From Acidaminobacter sp964416305 (GTDB lineage: Bacteria; Bacillota; Clostridia; Peptostreptococcales; Acidaminobacteraceae), in assembly GCA_964416305.1 (NCBI GenBank), contig CAYQDM010000007.1, positions 54,689 through 118,688 of the forward strand: DNA of 64,000 bases. Reading direction: 5' to 3'. The first letter of the stretch is position 1; each line of letters starts with the position of its first letter. The translations under genes were made by a program, and so were the position numbers. Of the stretch, positions 57,971 to 64,000 are shown piece by piece. Under the pieces are notes generated by a model. The model saw only the letters and a program-made list of their open reading frames with translations, was not told the DNA's origin and searched no databases.

Positions 57971-58046
57971 TGGGGATTCGCCAAGTCGGTAAGGCAACGG
58001 ACTTTGACTCCGTCATTCGCAGGTTCGAGTCCTGCATCCCCAGCCA
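57971..58046 (+). tRNA. tRNA-Gln (TTG)
   Basis: Acceptor TGGGGAT pairs with ATCCCCA; anticodon stem ACGGA/TCCGT with loop CTTTGAC (anticodon TTG); encoded CCA after discriminator G. GatCAB in this window suggests it may be charged by the indirect route. Confidence 0.96.
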
Positions 58047-58050
58047 ATGT

Positions 58051-58126
58051 GACCCATTAGCTCAGTCGGTAGAGCACTTGACTTTTAATCAAGGTGTCCC
58101 GCGTTCGAGCCGCGGATGGGTCACCA
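58051..58126 (+). tRNA. tRNA-Lys (TTT)
   Basis: Acceptor GACCCAT pairs with ATGGGTC; anticodon stem TTGA/TCAA with loop CTTTTAA (anticodon TTT); encoded CCA. Confidence 0.96.
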
Positions 58127-58163
58127 TTCTTTATACAGGCTCAAGCAATACATTACCCTCCTT

Positions 58164-58240
58164 GCGTCCGTAGCTCAGTCGGATAGAGTCGCTGGCTTCG
58201 AACCAGTTGGTCGGGGGTTCGAGTCCCTCCGGGCGCACCA
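58164..58240 (+). tRNA. tRNA-Arg (TCG)
   Basis: Acceptor GCGTCCG pairs with CGGGCGC (one T-G pair); anticodon stem CTGG/CCAG with loop CTTCGAA (anticodon TCG); encoded CCA. Confidence 0.95.
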
Positions 58241-58253
58241 CTGTTATACACGT

Positions 58254-58290
58254 TCACAGTTCCCAGTTTTGGGGACTGTGATTTTTTATT
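58254..58290 (+). terminator. Intrinsic terminator of the tRNA cluster
   Basis: TCACAGTTCCC-AGTTTT-GGGGACTGTGA followed by a run of T. Confidence 0.9.
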
Positions 58291-58335
58291 TATAATCTCA
58301 ATAATAGCTCATTGTTCATCGATCGGACGCGAACG

Positions 58336-58367
58336 GATACCTTTCCCCGGGGATAGGTATTTTTTTA
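58336..58367 (+). terminator. Second terminator-like hairpin
   Basis: ATACCTTTCCCC pairs with GGGGATAGGTAT, followed by a run of T. Lies 45 bp after the first terminator. Confidence 0.7.
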
Positions 58368-58481
58368 TGCCTTCAATGGTCAGAACTGCATTTGTGCGTT
58401 TTTTCATTTTCAATTTTTTTCACCTACTCAAATTTTACTTATCCCATCTGTTCCGGTTTTTCTTTTACGATAGGATTGACC

Positions 58482-58637
58482 ATGCCATCCAATGACAGTG
58501 TCACTCCTAATCAGAAAATTGGTAAATACAAATTATATCTGCAAGCGAAGGGTTTTAGCCTGGATAAAGAGAGTATTATCAGGTGCGTTAAAATTACATT
58601 AGAGGTTGCAGTGGGAGCCTTAATCGCTAAGAGGTGA
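58482..58637 (+). CDS. Possible small protein of unknown function
   Basis: A 51-residue frame, MPSNDSVTPNQKIGKY..., with AGGA 8 bp upstream of the ATG and a basic, helical C-terminal half ending GALIAKR. It is not recognised. The reading frame is open 90 bases further upstream but as an unlikely phenylalanine-rich stretch. It precedes PBP1a by 61 bp. It could be chance; conservation in relatives would decide. Confidence 0.3.
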   Translation: MPSNDSVTPNQKIGKYKLYLQAKGFSLDKESIIRCVKITLEVAVGALIAKR

Positions 58638-58698
58638 ATATGAACTTCTAAAGTTCTGATGCAAATGAATGACTATAACAATTGAAGGTGGAAAAATT

Positions 58699-60672
58699 AT
58701 GAAATTTCAAATAAATAAAGTCAGCCTGTTTAAAGGGTTCATCATTTTTGCTGCACTGGCAGTTGGAATTCTTGCGCTCTCCTTATCTGTCTTAATTGCA
58801 AGTGCCTATGGTCAGGATCTTGACAAACTTGAGGAACCCTTGCCCAAACCGTTGATCATCATGGACAAGAATGGAGAAGTTGTATCAGAACAGTACTCGG
58901 TAAAATATACAGCTGTGCCATTGTCGGAAATGCCTGAGACGTTGATTGAAGCTATTATTGCGGTGGAGGATCATCGATTCTATGAGCATTCAGGTGTCGA
59001 TCTTATAGGCATCCTGCGCTCGGCCCTGAAAAATTTACGCTCCGGTTCTATTGTTGGTGGAGGCAGCACCATAACGCAGCAGCTGGCAAAGAACCTTTTC
59101 TACACTTCTGAACAAACCTATTCTAGAAAAATAAAAGAAGCAGTGACTGCACTACGCATCGAAGCCAAATTTGATAAGGACAAAATAATGGAATTGTATC
59201 TGAATCAGATTTATTTTGGTGAAGGTACCTGGGGTGTTCAAGATGCTGCTCAGGTCTATTTCGGTAAGAATATTCAAGATATTACTTTGCCGGAAGCAGC
59301 GCTTTTAGCAGCTTTACCAAAAGCACCAACCAGTTATTCCCCGTTTCAAGATGAAGAAAAGGCTAAAGACCGAAGAAATCTGATTCTAAAGTTGCTCTAC
59401 GATCAAAAAACGATAGATCAAAATACATACGATCAGGCGATCAGTGCGCCAATCCAATTGAGAGATTGGGATCTGCCCGGTTTAAGAGGCAAGTTTCAGG
59501 GATATGTGGACTATGTCATGGAAGAAGCGATGACACAATATGGGTATAGCTTCGAGGAACTTCAAACCAGTGGTTTGATCATTTACACTCAGATGGATCC
59601 GGTCGTACAAAGTGCTGTTGAAGCGACTTATAAAATGGATGAATTATTCCCTGAATCGTCCAATGAGGTCATGGTTCAAAGCGGGGCTGTAGTCTTGGAT
59701 CCTTCAACCGGCGGCATCCGCGGTATGATTGGTTACCGTGGACAGTATTTTTATCAGGGGCTTAATCGCGCGACTCAGTTAAAAAGGCAGCCTGGATCCG
59801 CCATAAAGCCATTGGCTGTTTATGCGCCAGCCCTGGAAAAAGGATATACACCAAACTCAATTTTAATAGACGAAAAAACAGATTTTAATGGATACTCACC
59901 TTCAAATTATGATGATCGTTATCAGGGCAGAATGACTCTTTACAACGCATTGATTCATTCGATCAATGTTCCCGCGGTGGCTTTGCTAAACGAAATAGGT
60001 GTAGAGGCTGGCCTTGAGTTCCTTAAGAAGACTGGTATTCCCATGCATAAAGACGACCGCAATTTAAGTATAGCCCTGGGCGGATATACAGAAGGCGTAT
60101 CCCCGTTGGAGATGGCACAAGCCTACAGCGTGTTTCCAAATCTGGGCACTATGTATAAAGCACATGCAATCACGAAAATCACGTTGAGCACCGGAGAAAT
60201 TCAACTGGAAGTTGCAGAGGAAGCTGTAGAAGTGATGAAACCGGAAAATGCCTATACTATGACTCAAATGCTGATGGGTGTGATCTCGGAAGGAACTGGT
60301 AAGAATGCGAACTTGAACAGGCCGGTGGCGGGTAAAACCGGCACAACGGAATTGCCTTCAACCGAAGCTTTTGAAGGCATCTCTGGCGCTAGAGATGCTT
60401 GGTTCGTTGGTTATACACCGGAATTGGTGACCGCAGTTTGGGTCGGTTATGACAAATTGGATCCTGAGCATGTCATGGAATCTGCAGGTGGGAATCATCC
60501 TGCTGTAATATTCCGGGAAATCATGACTAGAGCACTTTTAAATACACCGGTTTCTTCATTTACAAAACCTAAAAATTATGAGGGAACTGATAAGAAAGAC
60601 AATAAACCCAATAAAGAGGAAAATGAAAAAACTGATAATAAAGACAAAGGGAAAAAGAAAAAGGGCGATTGA
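58699..60672 (+). CDS. Bifunctional penicillin-binding protein 1A
   Basis: A 657-residue peptidoglycan glycosyltransferase and transpeptidase. One N-terminal helix (GFIIFAALAVGILALSLSVLIASAYG), the GT51 motifs (AIIAVEDHRFYEHSGVD, GGSTITQQLAKNLF, and RKIKEAVTALRIEAKFDKDKIMELYLNQIYFG), then the transpeptidase with active-site Ser in QPGSAIKPLAVYAP, SIN, and KTGTTE. The C-terminus is a lysine-, asparagine- and glutamate-rich tail (NKPNKEENEKTDNKDKGKKKK). Start ATG 58699 has GAAGGTGG upstream. Its DNA is more AT-rich than the B12 operon. Confidence 0.94.
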   Translation: MKFQINKVSLFKGFIIFAALAVGILALSLSVLIASAYGQDLDKLEEPLPKPLIIMDKNGEVVSEQYSVKYTAVPLSEMPETLIEAIIAVEDHRFYEHSGVDLIGILRSALKNLRSGSIVGGGSTITQQLAKNLFYTSEQTYSRKIKEAVTALRIEAKFDKDKIMELYLNQIYFGEGTWGVQDAAQVYFGKNIQDITLPEAALLAALPKAPTSYSPFQDEEKAKDRRNLILKLLYDQKTIDQNTYDQAISAPIQLRDWDLPGLRGKFQGYVDYVMEEAMTQYGYSFEELQTSGLIIYTQMDPVVQSAVEATYKMDELFPESSNEVMVQSGAVVLDPSTGGIRGMIGYRGQYFYQGLNRATQLKRQPGSAIKPLAVYAPALEKGYTPNSILIDEKTDFNGYSPSNYDDRYQGRMTLYNALIHSINVPAVALLNEIGVEAGLEFLKKTGIPMHKDDRNLSIALGGYTEGVSPLEMAQAYSVFPNLGTMYKAHAITKITLSTGEIQLEVAEEAVEVMKPENAYTMTQMLMGVISEGTGKNANLNRPVAGKTGTTELPSTEAFEGISGARDAWFVGYTPELVTAVWVGYDKLDPEHVMESAGGNHPAVIFREIMTRALLNTPVSSFTKPKNYEGTDKKDNKPNKEENEKTDNKDKGKKKKGD

Positions 60673-60778
60673 GAAATGACTTGATCCAAATTGTGACGAC
60701 ACTATTGGCGCATGACCTTCTAAAAAGTTATAATATGGTTTAAATAATATGAAACTTTTTTCGAAGGAGGAGAATTTA

Positions 60779-61378
60779 GTGCTGTCCAATGAAACTATTC
60801 AATCCATTCTGACCAGAAGAAGCATCAAAATCTACAAAGAGGATCAGGTGCCTGAAGAAGAACTTCTGACCATACTGGAAGCCGCGAAATTCGCGCCTAG
60901 CGGGATGGGACTTCAGGAGTGGCACTTCACTGCAGTACAGAATATTGACGAGCTGAGGGCTTTAAATGAGGCTGCAAAGCAGGTTTTGTTGAATCTGCCC
61001 GAAGATGATTCTGTGCCGAAGCCATTAAAGAATCAGGCGAAGCATTATATAGACAAACCTGATTTCAACTTTTTCTATAACGCGCCCACACTGGTGATCG
61101 TGACTAGCGCTAAGGATCCGGCAGTATCATCTCCCGCGGCAGATTGTGCTGCTGCGCTTGAAAACATATTTGTTGCCGCTAATTCCTTGGGTGTATCATC
61201 CTGCTGGATCAATCTGCTCACGAGAATGAGTGATTTTCCTGAAATAAGAAGACTGTTTACCAAATGGGGAATTCCGGAGAACGAGCGCTGCTACGGGTCC
61301 GCTGCGCTGGGCTATAATGGGGGACCTGAGAAAAAGGCGGCGCCCAGACGCGATGGCACAGTGATCCTTGTAAAATAG
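60779..61378 (+). CDS. Nitroreductase-family flavoprotein
   Basis: A 199-residue FMN enzyme. SILTRRSIKIYKEDQVPEEELLTILEAAKFAPSGMGLQEWHF is the family N-terminus with the FMN-phosphate Arg pair; ADCAAALENIFVAANSLGVSSCWIN and CYGSAALGYNG complete the fold. It reduces nitro-compounds, quinones or similar with NAD(P)H; substrate unknown. Start GTG 60779 has AAGGAGGAG 7 bp upstream; an ATG 30 bases earlier is before that signal. It stands alone with a terminator. Confidence 0.9.
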   Translation: MLSNETIQSILTRRSIKIYKEDQVPEEELLTILEAAKFAPSGMGLQEWHFTAVQNIDELRALNEAAKQVLLNLPEDDSVPKPLKNQAKHYIDKPDFNFFYNAPTLVIVTSAKDPAVSSPAADCAAALENIFVAANSLGVSSCWINLLTRMSDFPEIRRLFTKWGIPENERCYGSAALGYNGGPEKKAAPRRDGTVILVK

Positions 61379-61390
61379 CATAACAGGTAC

Positions 61391-61428
61391 AAAAAAGCTG
61401 TATGCCAAACACTGCATACAGCTTTTTT
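61391..61428 (+). terminator. Intrinsic terminator of the nitroreductase gene
   Basis: AAAAAAGCTGTATGC-CAAACACT-GCATACAGCTTTTTT. Confidence 0.93.
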
Positions 61429-61576
61429 AATGACGGAAGGTTGCCCGCCGTTTCTAATGTAAGTCTTGGATTGAAGAAAAAACAATTAAATTATGAATTG
61501 GAAAGAATTGAAAAATATCTTTTGTCTGTTAAACTGGTAAAGAAAAGACTGGGCTTATGTCAGAAAGGGGTTTGTA

Positions 61577-62515
61577 ATGGATAACTTAATACTGTCTTTA
61601 AACGTTGTCATGCCCCTATTTTTGGCAATGGTTACCGGTTACATCATGAAACAGCTGCGAATTGTGGATAACCATACCTTGATAGTGATGAATGGCGTAT
61701 GCTTCAGGCTGTTCCTTCCGGTTCTGTTATTCTACAATATTTACAGCACAGACTTGAAAGCCGTTCTGAATATCCCATTGATGGTTTATGCCCTGGGTAC
61801 ATTGGCGTTGGCTTTGGGAGTGTTGTTTATTGTGATCCCCATCCTGGAAAAAGATAATCGGAGGCGTGGGGTTTTGATTCAGGGAATCTTCCGCGGCAAT
61901 TTTGTACTTTTTGGAATTCCTGTTGCTCAAGCGCTGGCACCGCCTAATCAGGTGGGTGTCGCAGCGTTGATTATTGCCATTACAGTCCCTTTAAACAATG
62001 CTATATCAGTGGTTATATTGGAGATTTTCAGAGGCGGGCGAATTGATGTCCCGCGTATTGCTCGGGGCGTAATTACCAACCCCAACATAATTGGTTCTGC
62101 CCTCGGATTGCTGCTCCTCGTTCTCGGCCTGCGTCTTCCTTATCCCCTCGAAAAAACCGCCCTCGATTTTTCTCGCGTGGCAACGCCGCTTGCGTTGTTT
62201 CTCCTGGGAGGAACTATGTCCTTTCGGTCGGTCAAGGGTGCGCTTCGCCCGCTTCTTATTGGTACTATAGGAAAACTGATTGTTTTGCCGATGGTCTTTA
62301 TCCCCATCTCCATAGCCGCAGGATACCGAGGTATTGAACTGATCACCTTGATGGTACTTTACGGCGCCCCGGCCGCCGTCGCATCCTTTACTATGGCACA
62401 GCAAATGGAGGCAGACGGAGAGTTGGCTGCCCAATTGATTGTCTTTGGGTCAGCCTTTTCGGTTCTGACCATGTTTGTGATGATCTTCATTCTGAAGCAA
62501 TTAGCTTATATTTAA
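61577..62515 (+). CDS. AEC-family (auxin efflux carrier) transporter
   Basis: A 312-residue permease with about ten helices in two halves. ILSLNVVMPLFLAMVTGYIMKQ is a typical AEC start; GNFVLFGIPVAQAL (about 117-130) and later LFLLGGTMSFRSVKG and GAPAAVASFTMAQQMEADGELAA match the family. Members export or import small organic acids such as malate or malonate. Start ATG 61577 has AAAGGGG 6 bp upstream. The 3' end overlaps the convergent NRDE gene by 29 bp. Substrate unknown. Confidence 0.88.
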   Translation: MDNLILSLNVVMPLFLAMVTGYIMKQLRIVDNHTLIVMNGVCFRLFLPVLLFYNIYSTDLKAVLNIPLMVYALGTLALALGVLFIVIPILEKDNRRRGVLIQGIFRGNFVLFGIPVAQALAPPNQVGVAALIIAITVPLNNAISVVILEIFRGGRIDVPRIARGVITNPNIIGSALGLLLLVLGLRLPYPLEKTALDFSRVATPLALFLLGGTMSFRSVKGALRPLLIGTIGKLIVLPMVFIPISIAAGYRGIELITLMVLYGAPAAVASFTMAQQMEADGELAAQLIVFGSAFSVLTMFVMIFILKQLAYI

Positions 62516-63275
62516 GCGTGGTTGTACGCCAGTTTTTATTGCCTGGAGCGTTGGGATGCAAACTTTGCTCGTAAAGTGTCACGATTCCCATTCGGTCGAT
62601 CATGAAGACTGTATGGGCACGAGTGCCATAAGTACCGGCATCAATATAAATGGAGGACAGTTTTTTTTCCAAGTCCAGGTCGAGGCCAGTCGAGGGCAAA
62701 TCTTGATCTGGTGACATCTGAGTGTCTTTGAGAAGGGGCAAAAACATATCGGGTTCCAGTTGACCCGGGGTTGTCGCGAGAATTTCTGAAAATATGGTTT
62801 TGCCACGCAGGAGTTTTGGCCAGGGCGTGTCCAGGAACGCGTTGGACAAACCGTATAGGCCGGGGGAAAGCACAGTTATTTGCTTTTGGACATTGTCAAA
62901 GTGGTAAAGTCCGCTAGCGTCTAAGAGGATAAGATTAAAGGGATTAAAATCTGAAGCATCCTCCTGGATTTTTTCCAGAAACGCAACTGCGTTATCCGGC
63001 CTGCTGAGGTAGCAGGGGATCAGAACGCCTCTGGATTTCGGGGCGTCTTTATGAAGTGAAAAGTCCCTGTGATTGGTTAAAAGTCCAAAACGCCCGTGTT
63101 GATCAGATGCAAACCACGTACCCTGGTCCTTTAGATCCCTGCCGCCGGCTATTTCGGGCTGATCTGGCCAGTAAGCAGCGGCTGCCGCAGGGCGTGAGAA
63201 AAACTCGTCACGGTTTGCGGCGAGAATGATGGGGTATTCAGGATGTGAGTGATAAGAAATCCACGCAATACACAT
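62487..63275 (-). CDS. NRDE/TANGO2-family protein
   Basis: A 262-residue protein that begins MCIAWISYHSHPEYPIILAANRDEFFSRP, including the NRDE motif that names the family and the conserved N-terminal Met-Cys. Later blocks include GGRDLKDQGTWFASDQHGRFGLLTNHRD and GLYGLSNAFLDTPWPKL. The Cys2 position suggests an N-terminal nucleophile-type hydrolase, but the function is not established (the human homologue is linked to metabolic crises). Start ATG 63275 has AAGGAG 7 bp upstream. It converges on and overlaps the AEC gene. Confidence 0.9.
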   Translation of the reverse strand: MCIAWISYHSHPEYPIILAANRDEFFSRPAAAAAYWPDQPEIAGGRDLKDQGTWFASDQHGRFGLLTNHRDFSLHKDAPKSRGVLIPCYLSRPDNAVAFLEKIQEDASDFNPFNLILLDASGLYHFDNVQKQITVLSPGLYGLSNAFLDTPWPKLLRGKTIFSEILATTPGQLEPDMFLPLLKDTQMSPDQDLPSTGLDLDLEKKLSSIYIDAGTYGTRAHTVFMIDRMGIVTLYEQSLHPNAPGNKNWRTTTLKYKLIASE

Positions 63276-63424
63276 AAGCATTCTCCTTGTGATTGGATTC
63301 AACTGATGGAATAATACCCAAATCTAATAAGGGATCACTTGATTTGCGCCAACTTGTTTTCTGAACTGTTCAAATACGTGAATGTCAGCAAATGAATCAG
63401 CTGTGTCTGGGAGGGATGATCATA

Positions 63425-63946
63425 GTGGAGAAGGGCAAGGGTTATATTCACATTTACACCGGAAACGGCAAGGGCAAAACAACAGCTGCTTTTGGGCTGG
63501 CTCTGCGTGCGGCTATGACTGGAAAGAAAGTCTACATTGGTCAGTTTGTGAAAGGTATGGCTTACAGTGAAACAAAATGTACGGACTATATACCTGGTAT
63601 TGAGATAGAACAGTTCGGGACCACTTGTTATCTGGATCGAAATCCGGATGATGAAGACGTTCAGCGAGCGAAAAATGGACTGGAAAAATGCAGAATTATC
63701 ATGAAAAGCGGGGATGTCGATGTGGTGATTTTGGATGAAATCACTATAGCGGTGTACTTTAAACTTCTGACGGATGACGAAGTGTTGGATGCGCTTAAAG
63801 TGAAAGCTGAGCATGTCGAGGTTGTTCTGACAGGCCGTTATGCGACCGAGTCATTAATTGAAGCGGCTGATCTGGTCAGCGATATTCAGGAGATTAAACA
63901 TTATTACACTCAAGGCGTGTTATCGAGGGAAGGTATTGATTGTTAA
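63425..63946 (+). CDS. cobO: Cob(I)yrinic acid a,c-diamide adenosyltransferase (CobO/BtuR)
   Basis: Transfers adenosyl from ATP to cob(I)alamin-type corrinoids. The P-loop GNGKGKTTAAFGLALRA and the C-terminal VVILDEITIAVYFKLL and VVLTGRYATESLIEAADLVSDI are typical. At 173 residues it is of normal CobA/BtuR size. Start: GTG 63425 lies 9 bp after GGAGGG; an ATG at 63416 sits right on that signal and an ATG at 63392 lies before it. It complements the B12 operon at the other end of the window. What looks like a group II intron end abuts its stop. Confidence 0.92.
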   Translation: MEKGKGYIHIYTGNGKGKTTAAFGLALRAAMTGKKVYIGQFVKGMAYSETKCTDYIPGIEIEQFGTTCYLDRNPDDEDVQRAKNGLEKCRIIMKSGDVDVVILDEITIAVYFKLLTDDEVLDALKVKAEHVEVVLTGRYATESLIEAADLVSDIQEIKHYYTQGVLSREGIDC

Positions 63947-63947
63947 A

Positions 63948-64000
63948 ATCGAGTAGGAGGCTACCCATTAGTTGAGTAGCCGTCCTCTCACACCACCGTA
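63948..64000 (-). mobile_element. Probable 3' end of a group II intron (cut by window end)
   Basis: Read on the minus strand, the end is TACGGTGGTGTGAGAGGA, then a hairpin GGCTAC-loop-GTAGCC, and CTCCTACTCGATT. This resembles the 3' half of domain V, then domain VI, and the usual ending of bacterial group II introns (a TACTCGAY end). Only 53 bases are visible, so the RT gene and full fold are outside the window. Alternative: another element with a short hairpin end. Confidence 0.5.

Noticed and set aside
61402..61584. 60-codon open frame before the AEC gene
   Set aside because: It begins inside the nitroreductase terminator, lacks a ribosome-binding site and overlaps the AEC start.

Overview
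The window reads as a chromosomal segment of an anaerobic Firmicute, probably a clostridium-like organism with a mid-range GC content. The evidence is the anaerobic (early-cobalt) B12 route, a tungsten-type aldehyde:ferredoxin oxidoreductase, ECF-type vitamin transporters under riboswitches, a T-box leader, FeoAB with a Fur box, and the Firmicute order pcrA-ligA-gatCAB. The species cannot be named from the sequence alone.

Layout. 1-10.6 kb: one long, tightly overlapping plus-strand operon for tetrapyrroles: the end of hemA, then cbiH, a cbiJ-sirC fusion, hemC, a cobA-hemD fusion, hemB, hemL, cbiX, a cbiE-cbiT fusion, cobQ/cbiP and cbiC. It runs from glutamyl-tRNA to uroporphyrinogen III and on to cobyric acid. 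On the opposite strand (10.7-12.4 kb) lies a cobalamin riboswitch with a terminator, followed by cblT-cblS for salvage of alpha-ribazole. 12.6-18.2 kb: gap, a prsA-like foldase, and a VTC polyphosphate polymerase / DUF4956 / beta-helix lipoprotein trio. 18.4-24.4 kb: ferredoxin, queT, an FMN riboswitch with ribU and a flavoprotein, then Fur-boxed feoA-feoB and a small Cys-rich protein. 24.4-32.7 kb: an acetyltransferase, a two-component system, two small membrane proteins, a lipoprotein and an ABC-2 exporter. 32.9-43 kb: ridA, T-box-asnA, pcrA, ligA, gatCAB. 43-47.6 kb (minus): two MoaD/ThiS-like proteins, an AOR with a clear sigma-54 promoter, and a GAF-PAS-AAA-Fis activator. 48.3-54.4 kb: a five-gene peptide ABC importer. 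54.6-57.5 kb: a PurM-like protein, rph, rdgB and a phosphodiesterase. 57.7-58.24 kb: six tRNA genes (Pro, Gly, His, Gln, Lys, Arg). 58.7-64 kb: PBP1a, nitroreductase, an AEC transporter, an NRDE protein and cobO, ending in what looks like the 3' end of a group II intron.

How the genes work together. Cobalamin recurs: de novo synthesis, riboswitch-controlled salvage and the adenosyltransferase at the far end are all present. Cofactor supply (B12, flavin, queuosine precursor, iron) is a second theme, with three ECF substrate-binding components but no ECF energising module in view.

The least explained signal is a set of short dispersed repeats between about 8 and 44 kb: (i) arrays with a 24-bp period built on TTGGTGACGCGGACA and TTGGTGTCAGACAC variants, (ii) perfect palindromes around GGTGTCTGACACC, and (iii) the motif GTGACCATCGGCAAAA. 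They sit against gene ends, supply the stop codon of two genes, split a kinase from its regulator, and flank ridA in inverted orientation. They resemble REP-type non-autonomous elements, but the family is not identified here.
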